From: Streptomyces chartreusis NRRL 3882 | GTDB lineage: Bacteria; Actinomycetota; Actinomycetes; Streptomycetales; Streptomycetaceae | Assembly (NCBI RefSeq): GCF_900236475.1 | Contig: NZ_LT963352.1 | Location: forward strand, 1,674,001 to 1,738,000 | Direction of reading: 5' to 3' | Length of the DNA stretch: 64,000 nucleotides | Shown here: positions 35,641-44,119 of the stretch, one piece after another | Numbering within the stretch: position 1 is the stretch's first letter | How the letters are laid out: each line of letters starts with the position of its first letter | Program-made: the position numbers and the translations under genes | The notes under the pieces: model-generated | Told to the model about the DNA's origin: nothing | The model's database searches: none | Seen by the model: only the letters and a program-made list of their open reading frames with translations

Positions 35641-36250
35641 GCGGCTTCAGACCGCCCACCGCACCGGAGGCCGACGCCAGCCCCGTCCCCGGGCAGCCGC
35701 CGCCCGGGGAACCGGTGCCAGACCGCCCCGGTCGGCCCGCCACAGCGGGAGCGGAGCAAGCCGTCACAGACTGCCCACCGCCCGCAGAGCCGGTGTCAGG
35801 CCGCCCCAGACCGCACGCCACACCACAAGCCGACGCGGCCGTCTCGGATTGCCCGCCACACCGCAAGCCAAGGCAGCGTCTCGGATCGCCCGCCGCCCAA
35901 CAAGCCGACCTCAGACCACTCCAGACCAGCCGCTACACCCGCGACCACCGCCCCGCGAGCCGACGCAGGCCCTCCGGCCCAGACCGTCCACCACACCGCA
36001 AGCCAAGGCAGCCGTCTCGGATCGCCCGCCGCCCAACAAGCCGACCTCAGACCACTCCAGACCAGCCGCCGCACCCGCGACCACCGCCCCGCGAGCCGAC
36101 GCAGGCCCTCCGGCCCAGACCGTCCACCACACCGCGAGCCGACGTCAGCCGTCCGGCCCAGACCCTCCGTCGCCACGCGAGCCGACGTCAGGCCGGCCCA
36201 GATGGAGACTCCGCGGCCGAGGCCCGCCGGATGGCCCGGGAAGGAGACGC
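35641..36250. repeat. Degenerate minisatellite between CHAT operon and histidine kinase
   Basis: About 600 bp without a credible gene. It is built from a ~36-40-bp element of the form GCCCGCCACACCGCAAGCCG plus CAGCCGTCTCGGAT. In the middle are two long units, 35859-35993 (135 bp) and 35994-36129 (136 bp), which are nearly identical. They differ by one base in GCAGC/GCAGCC and a few substitutions, and a truncated third unit starts at 36130. The 1-nt difference breaks the frame, so it is not a coding repeat. Confidence 0.75.
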
Positions 36251-36261
36251 GAGGCCGCGCC

Positions 36262-37545
36262 TCAGCCCCACGGCAGCCACGCCCGTACCTCGAACCCGCC
36301 CTCCGGCGTGTGGCCGTGCTCCAGGCGGCCGCCCGCCAGGGTCGCTCGTTCCGTCAGGCCGATCAGGCCCTGGCCGGAGCCGGGGACGGGGGGCACCTCG
36401 CCCTCGGGGAGCGGGTTGTGCACGCAGACCGTGAGGCCGGCGCCCGGCGCACCGGTGACGGTCACCGTGACCTCCGTGCCGGGCGCGTGCTTGCGGGCGT
36501 TGGTCAGGCCCTCCTGGGCGATCCGGTACGCGGTGCGGCCGACGGAGGACGGAACGATGCCGGCGTCGCCGACGCGTTGGTCGAGGGCCACCTTCATGCC
36601 GGCCTCACGCGACTCGGCGACCAGCGTGTCCAGCGCCGCGAGCGTCGGCTGCGGCCGCCCCGTGTCGTCCGGCTCCGCCGCTCGCAGCACGCCGATGATC
36701 TCGCGCAGGTCCTGGAGGGCCTCGTGCGCGCTCTCCCGGATGACACCCGCCGCCCGCGCCGTCTCCGCCGGGTGCGCGTCGGGCCGGAACTCCAGGGCGC
36801 CCGCGTGCACGCTCAGCAGGGTCAGCCGGTGGGCGAGCACGTCGTGCATCTCCCGCGCGATGGCCTCGCGGGCGAGCCGCTGCGCCTGCTCGGCCCGCAG
36901 CCGCGCCTCCGTCTCGGCTCGCCGGGCCCGGTCCCTGAGACTCACCATGAGCTGCCGCTTGGCCCGTACGAACATGCCCCAGCCGACGATCGCGACCGTG
37001 AGCAACGCGGCGAAAACCACGCTCACGAGATAGGGGATGTCCGGGTCGGGTCGCATCCAGTAGTACAGCGGGGCCATGGCCGCGTTGATGCCGCCCACCC
37101 AGGCCACGTACCGGAAGGGGCGGTGCACGGCGAGGGTGAAGAGGGCGATCAGACCCGCGCCGCCCGCCGTGTCCGAGACGAAGGTGACGGCGGTCATCGC
37201 CACGGCAAGCCCCAGCGGCCAGCGCCGGCGCAGCCAGACGGCCGCGCAGGCCAGCGCTCCGATCAGTTGGTCGACGACGGCCAGCCCTTCCGGGACATGG
37301 GGGTTGTCGTTGAGCGCTTCTACGGCGACCGCGCCCACCAGCACGGCCAGCAGGAAGCAGGAGAAGTCGACGACCCAGTCGCGGGCGGTACGCCGGGGCC
37401 GTCGCCCGGCCCGTGCGGCGTCGGGGTCGAGCTCGTGCAGGAGGGCGGAGGGGATGAACCATCTGCGCCCGGTGAACAGCGCAGGTGTCTCGCCCGTCAG
37501 CCCCGTCAGCACCGGGGAGGACCGCCCCGCGTCGTCACCACTCAC
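36262..37545 (-). CDS. HisKA_3 sensor histidine kinase
   Basis: About 427 residues. A cytoplasmic N-terminus (~60) precedes five or six membrane segments (e.g. FSCFLLAVLVGAVAVEAL, LVSVVFAALLTVAIVGWGMF) with little periplasmic sequence, so it senses within the membrane. A coiled linker follows (RRAETEARLRAEQAQRLAREA), then the phospho-acceptor His in AREMHDVLAHRL, the N box AQEGLTNARKHAPG and G box GSGQGLIGLTER. I favour GTG 37545: a TAGATT box lies eight bases before it, so it seems leaderless. TTG 37554 is the longer option. Its likely partner is the response regulator at 28373, now 7 kb away. Confidence 0.9.
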   Translation of the reverse strand: MSGDDAGRSSPVLTGLTGETPALFTGRRWFIPSALLHELDPDAARAGRRPRRTARDWVVDFSCFLLAVLVGAVAVEALNDNPHVPEGLAVVDQLIGALACAAVWLRRRWPLGLAVAMTAVTFVSDTAGGAGLIALFTLAVHRPFRYVAWVGGINAAMAPLYYWMRPDPDIPYLVSVVFAALLTVAIVGWGMFVRAKRQLMVSLRDRARRAETEARLRAEQAQRLAREAIAREMHDVLAHRLTLLSVHAGALEFRPDAHPAETARAAGVIRESAHEALQDLREIIGVLRAAEPDDTGRPQPTLAALDTLVAESREAGMKVALDQRVGDAGIVPSSVGRTAYRIAQEGLTNARKHAPGTEVTVTVTGAPGAGLTVCVHNPLPEGEVPPVPGSGQGLIGLTERATLAGGRLEHGHTPEGGFEVRAWLPWG

Positions 37546-37553
37546 GGTCGACA

Positions 37554-37559
37554 AATCTA
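37554..37559 (-). promoter_or_regulatory. Probable -10 box of a leaderless kinase promoter
   Basis: TAGATT on the minus strand, eight bases before GTG 37545 of the histidine kinase. No Shine-Dalgarno sequence lies between. Confidence 0.45.
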
Positions 37560-37725
37560 CGCAGGCCCGGGCCCGTTCACCTCACCCCGGCCGGAACGGT
37601 CGACCAAAGTCACCGCATCGCAGACCTTCGACGCGGCCGACCGGGTCCGGACCGGGACTTCCGTCCTCGGACTCCCGCCCCGCGGCCGATGCGCGTGGGG
37701 GATCCGCGGGGCGAGGCTGTCTGCC

Positions 37726-37926
37726 ATGAAGCAGGTGCTGGAGATTCTCGGCTTCCTCGCCCTCGTCCAGGGCGTGGCGGGCCTGGTACACGAGTTCACC
37801 GACTGGAACTGGGGCCTCGTGCAACGACTGGGGTTCCTCGACGGCTACGAGATCTACGCGAGCGTCGCCCTGCTCGTGCTGGGCATCGCCCTGTTCGCGG
37901 CGGCGGGGAGCCGGAAGTCCGCCTGA
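37726..37926 (+). CDS. 66-residue two-segment membrane protein
   Basis: Starts at ATG 37726 (MKQVLEILGF). Two hydrophobic segments (ILGFLALVQGVAGLVHEF and IYASVALLVLGIALFAAAG) flank a loop DWNWGLVQRLGFLDGYE. I recall close Streptomyces homologues of this length, all without a known role. The weak upstream GAGG at 37712 could be the ribosome binding site. It is divergent from the histidine kinase. Confidence 0.75.
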   Translation: MKQVLEILGFLALVQGVAGLVHEFTDWNWGLVQRLGFLDGYEIYASVALLVLGIALFAAAGSRKSA

Positions 37927-37973
37927 CGGGCCGGGCGGACTTCCGGCCGGCGTTCACGGACGTGGCCGCCCGG

Positions 37974-38375
37974 TCAGCAGCCGTAGTCGACCAGGTCGAA
38001 CGACTCGTAGTGGTCGGCCGTGTAGTAGTCCTCCCGGTTCTCCTCACCGGTGACGATGCGCCGCGCACCGCGCGTGGAGGAGCCCGGGGTGATGACCGTG
38101 TACTCGTGGTAGTAGCCGGTCGACTGGCTCGGCAGGATGCCTTCCCGGTTCTGGAAGACGGTGCCGTCCTGTTCGAACGGGAAGGGGCCGCCCTGCTCGA
38201 TCAGGTCGAGCGTGTCATGGGCCTGGGACGGCAGGTCGCTGTAGCAGATGTCACCGACGGCGGTGGGGGCCGCGTCGGCCGTGGTGGCGGAGACGGTACC
38301 GCCGACGAGGAGCGCGGACAGGAGGGCGGCTGCTGCGCCGAGTCGCGAGGCGCGTGGGGGGAAATTCATGCGCAC
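37974..38375 (-). CDS. Secreted guanyl-specific ribonuclease (RNase Sa family)
   Basis: 133 residues with a signal peptide (ASRLGAAAALLSALLVGGTV, cleavage after ADA) and a ~95-residue mature enzyme. It matches RNase Sa of Streptomyces aureofaciens closely: PFPFEQDGTVFQNREG, then the catalytic residues Glu in YYHEYTVITPG, the two Arg in TRGARRI and His in ADHYESF, and the disulfide cysteines near both ends (ICYSDL, DYGC). It cleaves RNA after guanine outside the cell. Start is GTG 38375 or ATG 38369, neither with a clear ribosome binding site. No barstar-like inhibitor gene is nearby. Confidence 0.93.
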   Translation of the reverse strand: MRMNFPPRASRLGAAAALLSALLVGGTVSATTADAAPTAVGDICYSDLPSQAHDTLDLIEQGGPFPFEQDGTVFQNREGILPSQSTGYYHEYTVITPGSSTRGARRIVTGEENREDYYTADHYESFDLVDYGC

Positions 38376-38521
38376 ATGATGACGCGCGTAGACAGTGGCA
38401 TGTCAATGTCAAGCTCGGAGATTTTCCCGTCAAGTCCCGTGAGTTGGCGGTAAGTTAACCTGCCCTCCGGCGCCCTGACGCGCTGTTCACCGGAGTCGGT
38501 GAGGGCGCCGGGGCGAGGCGG

Positions 38522-39148
38522 CTACGCGTTCTCCGGCAGCGCGTACTCGCCGTACTGCGGGCGGCCCGCCACCTCGTACGTCCCGATCGAGACGCCCGTG
38601 CTGGTGACGCTCCCCCCGGCGTGCCGGAACGCGGTCGGTACGGCGCCCTCCGGGAACAGCCGGAACCCGGTGCCGAGCACGACCGGGAAGGTCAGCAGAT
38701 GGAGCGAGTCGACCAGGTCGAGCGCCAGCAGGGACCGGACGAGGGCGCCGCTGCCGTGCACCTGGATCTCACCGTCGGTGCGCTCCTTCAGGGCCGTGAC
38801 CTCCTTGGCGAGGTCTCCGGTGAGCACGGTGGTGCCGGCCCACCCCGGGTCCGTGAGGGTGGCGGACGGGACGTACTTCGGCAGCGAGTTGAGTTTCGAG
38901 GCGACCGGATCGGCGGGGTCGGTCACCTTCGGCCAGAACGTGCTGAAGATGTCGTACGTCCGGCGCCCCAGCAGGAAGGCGCGCGGACGTGCGAAGACCT
39001 CGCCGATGAACCGGCCGAAGTCCTCGTCGGCGTACGGGAAGCTCCAGCCGCCGTGGGTGAAGCCGCCGCGGGTGTCCTCGTGCGGGCCGCCGGGGGCCTG
39101 GTAGACGCCGTCGAGGGTGACGAAGAGGGTGGAGACGAGCTTGCCCAT
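38522..39148 (-). CDS. Dihydrofolate reductase-family (RibD C-terminal-like) protein
   Basis: 208 residues from ATG 39148. It has the DHFR-like RibD C-terminal fold: KLVSTLFVTLDGVYQAPGG, FLLGRRTYDIFSTFWP, EIQVHGSGALVRSLLALDLVD and FPVVLGTGFRLFPEG. It should bind NADPH and reduce an unknown small molecule in the cytoplasm. Such proteins are numerous in Streptomyces and few have a known substrate. Divergent from the SDR gene at 39324. Confidence 0.85.
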   Translation of the reverse strand: MGKLVSTLFVTLDGVYQAPGGPHEDTRGGFTHGGWSFPYADEDFGRFIGEVFARPRAFLLGRRTYDIFSTFWPKVTDPADPVASKLNSLPKYVPSATLTDPGWAGTTVLTGDLAKEVTALKERTDGEIQVHGSGALVRSLLALDLVDSLHLLTFPVVLGTGFRLFPEGAVPTAFRHAGGSVTSTGVSIGTYEVAGRPQYGEYALPENA

Positions 39149-39323
39149 GGCGGGTGCCCTTCTGCTCGGAACGGTCGGGGTCTGTTGTCATCGGTTCAGA
39201 CCCCGTGCGCACCCGCAACTCATCGCTCGCCCGGACGGCTCCCTCAGGTGGGGAACCGGAGGGGCCCACCTCGACGTCCGTTCACCGCCGGCACCGCAGT
39301 CGGTCGGCCGGTGGGATGGACCC

Positions 39324-40088
39324 ATGACTTCTCAGGGAACTCCCGGTACTTCTCAAGGAACTCTCGACGGCAAGGTGGCTCTCGTGACCGGCGCGAGCCG
39401 GGGCATCGGCGCGGCCACGGCCCTGCGGCTGGCCCGGGAGGGCGCGGACGTGGCGGTCGGCTATGTGAACGGCAAGGAGGCGGCCGAGGACGTCGTACGG
39501 GCCGTGGAGGCGCTGGGGCGCCGGGCGGTGGCGGTACGCGCGGACGCGGCGGACGCCGCCGAGGCGGCCGGTGCCGTGACCGCGGCGGCCGAGGCGCTGG
39601 GCGGCCTCGACGTCCTGGTGAACAACGCGGGCGTGGGGGTGCTCGGGCCGCTGGAGACCCTCTCGCTCGCGGACGTGGACCGGGTCCTCGCCGTCAACGT
39701 ACGCGGTGTCTTCCTGACGTCCCAGGCCGCCGCCGCGCGCATGCCCGAGGGCGGGCGGATCATCACGATCGGCAGTTGCATGGCCCAGCGCGTGCCGGGC
39801 CCCGGCGGGACTCTCTACGCGACCAGCAAGGCGGCCCTGGCCGGCATGACCAAGGCCCTGGCCCGGGAACTGGGCGGGCGCGGGATCACGGCCAACCTCG
39901 TCCTTCCCGGCCCGATCGACACCGACATGAACCCGGCGGACGGACCGTACGCGGCCGGCCAGGCGGCGATGACGGCGCTGGGGCGGTTCGGGACGGCCGA
40001 CGAGGTGGCGTCGATGGTGGCGTATCTGGCCGGGGCGGCGTACGTCACCGGTGCGGAGTTCGCCGTGGACGGCGGGCACGCGGCGTGA
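39324..40088 (+). CDS. Short-chain dehydrogenase/reductase
   Basis: 254 residues from ATG 39324 (GGGATGGA just upstream). It is a classical SDR: cofactor loop TGASRGIGAA (~24), NNAG at ~98, catalytic Ser in ITIGSCMAQR, and Tyr/Lys in LYATSKAALAG (YxxxK). LVLPGPIDTDMN and the C-terminal YVTGAEFAVDGGHAA are typical. It most resembles 3-oxoacyl-ACP reductase/glucose dehydrogenase-type SDRs, but the substrate is unknown. It converges on allantoicase with a strong terminator between. Confidence 0.9.
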   Translation: MTSQGTPGTSQGTLDGKVALVTGASRGIGAATALRLAREGADVAVGYVNGKEAAEDVVRAVEALGRRAVAVRADAADAAEAAGAVTAAAEALGGLDVLVNNAGVGVLGPLETLSLADVDRVLAVNVRGVFLTSQAAAARMPEGGRIITIGSCMAQRVPGPGGTLYATSKAALAGMTKALARELGGRGITANLVLPGPIDTDMNPADGPYAAGQAAMTALGRFGTADEVASMVAYLAGAAYVTGAEFAVDGGHAA

Positions 40089-40091
40089 GGC

Positions 40092-40127
40092 AGGGGCGCA
40101 CCGGTGCTGTCGGGCCGGTGCGCCCCT
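40092..40127. terminator. Bidirectional terminator between SDR and allantoicase
   Basis: 13-bp arms AGGGGCGCACCGG and CCGGTGCGCCCCT around a 10-base loop, in the 48-bp gap between two convergent genes. Confidence 0.8.
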
Positions 40128-40136
40128 CGGGGCGGG

Positions 40137-41252
40137 TCAGCCGCCCAGCTCCTGGTGACGCGCCGCGAGACGCCGCGCACCGTCCTCCGTCAGGGAGCCG
40201 AACAGCCGCAGCCGGGAGATGCCGCCGTCCGGGAAGATGTCCACGCGCGCGTGCGTGCCGACGGCCGGGTCCGGCAGGACGAAGCGGTGGTTGGTGTCGG
40301 GCTGGAGGCGGGTGCGGGGCAGGACCTCCCGCCAGTCGCCGTCCTCGCCGTCCCTGACCGACACCGAGGCCCAGCCGGCGCTGTTGCCCTTGAGGTACGC
40401 GGTGTCGATCTCCAGGGCGCGGATCCGGGACTGCGCGGCGAGCCGGTAGCGGATCCAGTCGTGGCCCTGGTCGCGGCGGCGCCGGGTCTCCCAGCCGTCG
40501 TCCATCTTTCGGGAGCGGCCCGGCTGGATGGTGTTGGTGGCCGGAGAGTAGAAGAGGTTGGAGGCGTCCTCGACCTGGCCGCCGTTCTCCAGGGCGACGA
40601 CGTCGAAGGTGCCGAGCACCTCCAGCCACGCGGGGTCCGGGACGACCTCGCCGTACACGCGCAGTCGGGCGATGCCGCCGTCGGGGTGCTGGTTGACCCG
40701 CAGGTGGGTGAAGCGCTGCTCGACGGCGACGGAGAAACCGTTCGCGGCGTGGCCGCCGACCGGGGTGCGCGGGACCAGGGTCGTCCACTTCACGTCGTCC
40801 CCGAGGAGCTCCTCCGGCGACGGGGAGCCCGGCACGCAGGTGCCCTCGACGGACACGGCCTGCGGGTAGTTGCCGCGGAAGTGGGCGGTGTCGACGACGA
40901 TCCCCCGGATCACGCCCGGGGCGCCGAGGCGGACCAGCGCCCAGTCGTGGTCCTCGGCGGTCGGCCACGGGTTCTCGCCCGACGCGCCCCGGCGGCGCCG
41001 CGTCTCCCAGCCGTCCATGATCTTGCCCTTGTGCCCGAAGTGCTCGGGGTCGAACTCGGCGCGCTCGGGCACCAGCAGGTTCTCGCGCTGGGCGAAGAAC
41101 TCGTCGTTGGCGGCGATGACACCGGCACCGAGGCGCCGGTCGGCGAGGTCGGCGTACTGGGTGAAGGGGAAGTCGGCCGTGCGGTAGTCCGCGTACGGGT
41201 CGCCGCCTCCGTAGGGGTTCGCGTCGCCGGTGAAGCTGGGAATCGCCGTCAC
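40137..41252 (-). CDS. alc: Allantoicase
   Basis: 371 residues from GTG 41252. It hydrolyses allantoate to ureidoglycolate and urea in purine catabolism. It consists of two allantoicase repeats: one starts AGVIAANDEFFAQRENLL and has KIMDGWETRRRR and VDTAHFRGNYPQ; the other has ASNLFYSPATN, KMDDGWETRRRR and IDTAYLKGNSAGW. The duplicated DGWETRRRR is the family hallmark. It lies 36 bases downstream of allantoinase on the same strand, forming an operon that ends at the terminator near 40110. Confidence 0.96.
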   Translation of the reverse strand: MTAIPSFTGDANPYGGGDPYADYRTADFPFTQYADLADRRLGAGVIAANDEFFAQRENLLVPERAEFDPEHFGHKGKIMDGWETRRRRGASGENPWPTAEDHDWALVRLGAPGVIRGIVVDTAHFRGNYPQAVSVEGTCVPGSPSPEELLGDDVKWTTLVPRTPVGGHAANGFSVAVEQRFTHLRVNQHPDGGIARLRVYGEVVPDPAWLEVLGTFDVVALENGGQVEDASNLFYSPATNTIQPGRSRKMDDGWETRRRRDQGHDWIRYRLAAQSRIRALEIDTAYLKGNSAGWASVSVRDGEDGDWREVLPRTRLQPDTNHRFVLPDPAVGTHARVDIFPDGGISRLRLFGSLTEDGARRLAARHQELGG

Positions 41253-41288
41253 GATGATCAGTTCTGCCTTTCGGGGCCGGGATGGGGT

Positions 41289-42629
41289 TCAGTTGGTCCG
41301 GGTGAGGAGTCGCCCCTTCGGCTCGGTGAACTCGCCGTCCGCGACGATGCGCTGCCCGCGCAGCCAGGTGGACTTCACGACGCCGTACAGGGTCCGGCCC
41401 GCGTACGCCGTGACGTGGTTGCGGTGCTGGAGGGCCGCCGGGTCGACGGTGAAGGTCTCGTCGGGGGCGAGGACGGCGAAGTCGGCGTCGCGGCCCGCCG
41501 CGATGGCGCCCTTGCGGTCGTCGAGCCCGACGAGTTCGGACGTCCGTGTGGACATCCAGCGGACCACGTCCTCCAGGCCGTGTCCCCGCTCCCGGGCCTC
41601 GGTCCACACCGCGGGCAGGCTCAGCTGGAGTCCGGAGATGCCGCCCCAGGCGGTCGCGAAGTCGTCGGTCTTCAGGTCGGCGGTGGACGGGGAGTGGTCG
41701 GTGACGACACAGTCGATGGTGCCGTCGGCCAGCGCCTGCCAGAGCAGGTCCTGGTTGGCGGCCTCGCGGATCGGCGGGCAGCACTTGAACTCGCTGGCGC
41801 CGTCGGGGACTTCCTCGGCGGTGAGGGTCAGGTAGTGGGGGCAGGTCTCCACGGTGATGCGGACGCCCTCGGCCCGCGCCTGGGCGATCATCGGCAGGGC
41901 GTCGCTGGAGGACAGGTGCAGGACGTGCACCCGGGCGTCGAGGGCCTTGGCCTCGCGGATGAGCTGGGCGATGGCGGTGTCCTCGGCGTCCCGGGGGCGG
42001 GAGGCGAGGAAGTCGGCGTACCTGGGGCCCGGCCGCTGCGGGGCGGAGGCGAGGCGGTGGGGGTCCTCGGCGTGCACGATGAGGAGGCCGTCGAAGGCGG
42101 CGATCTCGGCCATGGCGCGGGCGAGCGGGTCCCGTTCGAGGTGCGGGAACTCGTCGACGCCGGACGGCGACAGGAACGCCTTGAAGCCGAAGACGCCGGC
42201 CTCGTGCAGCGGGCGCAGGTCCTTCACGTTGTCCGGCAGGGCGCCGCCCCAGAAGCCGACGTCGATGTGCGCCTTGTCGGCGGCGACCTGCTGTTTGGTC
42301 CGCAGGTGCGCGACGGTCGTGGTCGGCGGCAGGGAGTTGAGGGGCATGTCGACGAGGGTCGTGATGCCACCGGCCGCGGCGGCGCGGGTGGCGGTCCAGA
42401 AGCCCTCCCACTCGGTGCGGCCGGGGTCGTTGACGTGCACGTGGGTGTCGACCAGGCCGGGCAGCAGGACGTGGTCGCCCAGGTCCTCCAGGCGGGCGGC
42501 CTCCGGTACGGGTGCGTCGTACGGGAGGACGGCCGTGATCGTGCCGGCGGCGACCGCGACCGATGCGGCGCGCGTCCCCTCGGGAGTGATGACACGCGTC
42601 GAGCGGAGCACCAGTTCAGCGTCGGACAC
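41289..42629 (-). CDS. allB: Allantoinase
   Basis: 446 residues from GTG 42629 with AAGGGG upstream. This cyclic amidohydrolase opens the allantoin ring to allantoate. Metal-site features are all present: [14 protein letters not shown], the carboxylated Lys in [10 protein letters not shown], His in [11 protein letters not shown], and Asp in VVTDHSPST. Ureidoglycolate made downstream yields glyoxylate, which malate synthase at 45467 can use. The promoter has a TTCC-N7-GGAA site at 42663, so it is probably repressed by the divergent AllR-type regulator and induced by allantoin-derived ligands. Confidence 0.96.
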   Translation of the reverse strand: MSDAELVLRSTRVITPEGTRAASVAVAAGTITAVLPYDAPVPEAARLEDLGDHVLLPGLVDTHVHVNDPGRTEWEGFWTATRAAAAGGITTLVDMPLNSLPPTTTVAHLRTKQQVAADKAHIDVGFWGGALPDNVKDLRPLHEAGVFGFKAFLSPSGVDEFPHLERDPLARAMAEIAAFDGLLIVHAEDPHRLASAPQRPGPRYADFLASRPRDAEDTAIAQLIREAKALDARVHVLHLSSSDALPMIAQARAEGVRITVETCPHYLTLTAEEVPDGASEFKCCPPIREAANQDLLWQALADGTIDCVVTDHSPSTADLKTDDFATAWGGISGLQLSLPAVWTEARERGHGLEDVVRWMSTRTSELVGLDDRKGAIAAGRDADFAVLAPDETFTVDPAALQHRNHVTAYAGRTLYGVVKSTWLRGQRIVADGEFTEPKGRLLTRTN

Positions 42630-42662
42630 CCGAACCCCTTACATCCACTTGCTTCCAGTTAC

Positions 42663-42677
42663 TTCCGCGTAACGGAA
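42663..42677. promoter_or_regulatory. Putative AllR operator before allantoinase
   Basis: TTCCGCGTAACGGAA, with arms TTCCG/CGGAA, lies 34 bases before the allB start. It shares the 15-bp TTCC-N7-GGAA form with sites at 42773 and 45326. Confidence 0.65.
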
Positions 42678-42772
42678 TTCAACTTTCTGTTGAAGGAGTC
42701 TTCACCCCCTCTCCCGCGCCCGTCAAGGGCACACTGGACTCCTGCGCCCAGCATGCGACTACTCCTGGATGT

Positions 42773-42797
42773 TTCCACAAAGCGGAATTACAATTCC
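42773..42797. promoter_or_regulatory. Putative AllR operator before allR
   Basis: TTCCACAAAGCGGAA (42773-42787) overlaps a perfect dyad GGAATT-AC-AATTCC (42784-42797). It lies about 90 bases before the allR start and could serve autoregulation or both divergent promoters. Confidence 0.6.
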
Positions 42798-42887
42798 AGC
42801 ACGCAGAACGTAGCTACGTACAAGCGAGGAGTCAACCGACTGCCGGGTAGGCTTCTGCTCTTCCGCCAGTCCCGAAAGGAACGCGAC

Positions 42888-43685
42888 GTGCCGACGTCCA
42901 GCGCCAGCACCACCGACTCCGCCCGGTCCTCCGCCAACGGCGGGGTCCAGTCCCTGGAGCGCGCCTTCGACCTGCTCGAACGGATGGCGGACGCGGGCGG
43001 CGAGGTCGGCCTGAGCGAGCTGTCCGCGAGCAGCGGCCTGCCCCTGCCGACCATCCACCGCCTGATGCGCACGCTGGTGGCCTGCGGATACGTACGGCAG
43101 CAGCCCAACCGTCGGTACGCGCTCGGCCCGCGCCTGATCCGCCTCGGCGAGTCCGCCGCCCGGCTGCTGGGCACCTGGGCGCGGCCGTACCTCGCCCGGC
43201 TGGTCGAGGAGACCGGCGAGACGGCGAACATGGCGCTGCTGGACGGGGACGAGATCGTCTACGTGGCGCAGGTGCCGTCGAAGCACTCGATGCGGATGTT
43301 CACGGAGGTCGGCCGGCGCGTGCTACCGCACTCGACGGGTGTGGGCAAGGCCCTGCTCGCCGGTTTCCCGCCGGAGGAGGTGCGGGCCCTGCTGAACCGT
43401 ACGGGCATGCCCGCCGCGACGGAGAAGACGATCACGACGCCCGACGGGTTCCTCGCGGCGCTGGAGGACGTGCGCCGGCAGGGCTACGCGATCGACGACA
43501 ACGAGCAGGAGATCGGCGTCCGCTGCCTGGCGGTCTCGGTGCCCGACTCCCCCACGGCGGCGGCCATTTCCATCTCCGGCCCCGCGGGCCGGGTCACGGA
43601 GGCGGCGACGGAGAAGATCGTCCCGGTCCTCCAGCAGGTCGCCGGCGAACTGTCGGAGGCCCTGGCCACCCAGAGCCCCGCGTAA
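42888..43685 (+). CDS. allR: IclR-family regulator of allantoin metabolism (AllR-type)
   Basis: 265 residues from GTG 42888, with GAAAGGA upstream; the longer open frame is spurious. The IclR winged helix-turn-helix is at ~20-85 (VQSLERAFDLLERMADAGG, LSELSASSGLPLPTIHRLMRTLV, YALGPRLIRLG). The effector domain follows, with GETANMALLDGDEIVYVAQVPS, LPHSTGVGKALLAGF and GVRCLAVSVPD. It is divergent from allB-alc. The shared and nearby TTCC-N7-GGAA sites, including the one before malate synthase, suggest it represses all three and responds to an allantoin or glyoxylate pathway metabolite. Confidence 0.92.
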   Translation: MPTSSASTTDSARSSANGGVQSLERAFDLLERMADAGGEVGLSELSASSGLPLPTIHRLMRTLVACGYVRQQPNRRYALGPRLIRLGESAARLLGTWARPYLARLVEETGETANMALLDGDEIVYVAQVPSKHSMRMFTEVGRRVLPHSTGVGKALLAGFPPEEVRALLNRTGMPAATEKTITTPDGFLAALEDVRRQGYAIDDNEQEIGVRCLAVSVPDSPTAAAISISGPAGRVTEAATEKIVPVLQQVAGELSEALATQSPA

Positions 43686-44119
43686 GGGACTGACACCCCG
43701 GGCCGATCGGACGCGAGGCGCCTCACCCCAGGACCGACGGATTCCCGCAGCACCTCACGACACGGCCGAGCGGCCTCGGCGACGCGCGCCGCGGGGTTCG
43801 GACGGGACACCGGAGCCACCCCGCGCCAGGACCGACGAACTCCTCAGCGCCTCACGGCCCGACCGGGCGGACCACGCAACACCTCGCGACACAGCCAGGC
43901 GGACGCGGACGCCCGGATCGCCCCGCGACACGGCCGCCGCACGCCGGGGTTTTCCGGTCGACATGGCCCCCGGATCCTTCGCGCCCCGTCGGCACGGCCG
44001 GCGTACGCCTGGCACGCCCCATAGGCGTGCCCCTCCGGCTGCTTGGAGAGCTGGAAGGAGGCCCGGGCCTCCAGAGCCCGGACCCGACCGCCCCCCGCCC
44101 CAGGGGGTGACCGCACCCG
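43686..44119. other. Non-coding gap with degenerate repeats
   Basis: 434 bp with no credible gene. It contains diverged copies of a motif around CCAGGACCGACG...CAGC(A/G)CCTCACG (near 43729, 43825 and 43880), resembling the style, though not the sequence, of the array at 35.7-36.2 kb. Its right end holds two hairpins. Confidence 0.5.
44011..44031. terminator. Hairpin, probable terminator
   Basis: GGCACGCC-CCATA-GGCGTGCC, 8-bp arms, between the convergent allR and the DUF5955-like gene. A second hairpin (CCGGGC...GCCCGG) follows at 44063-44081. Confidence 0.55.

Noticed and set aside
35859..36129. Repeats considered as a CRISPR array
   Set aside because: Units of 135-136 bp follow directly without unique spacers of constant length, and no cas genes are present.
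35524..36434. Plus-strand Pro/Arg-rich ORFs over the minisatellite
   Set aside because: The two main repeat units differ by one base, so no frame is kept through the array. Composition reflects the repeat, not a protein.
40104..42887. Long plus-strand extension of the AllR gene
   Set aside because: Antisense to allantoicase and allantoinase and low in complexity. GTG 42888 has a ribosome binding site and matches the family start.
43686..44119. Small Arg-rich ORFs between allR and the DUF5955-like gene
   Set aside because: No ribosome binding sites and degenerate repeated composition. The region holds terminators.
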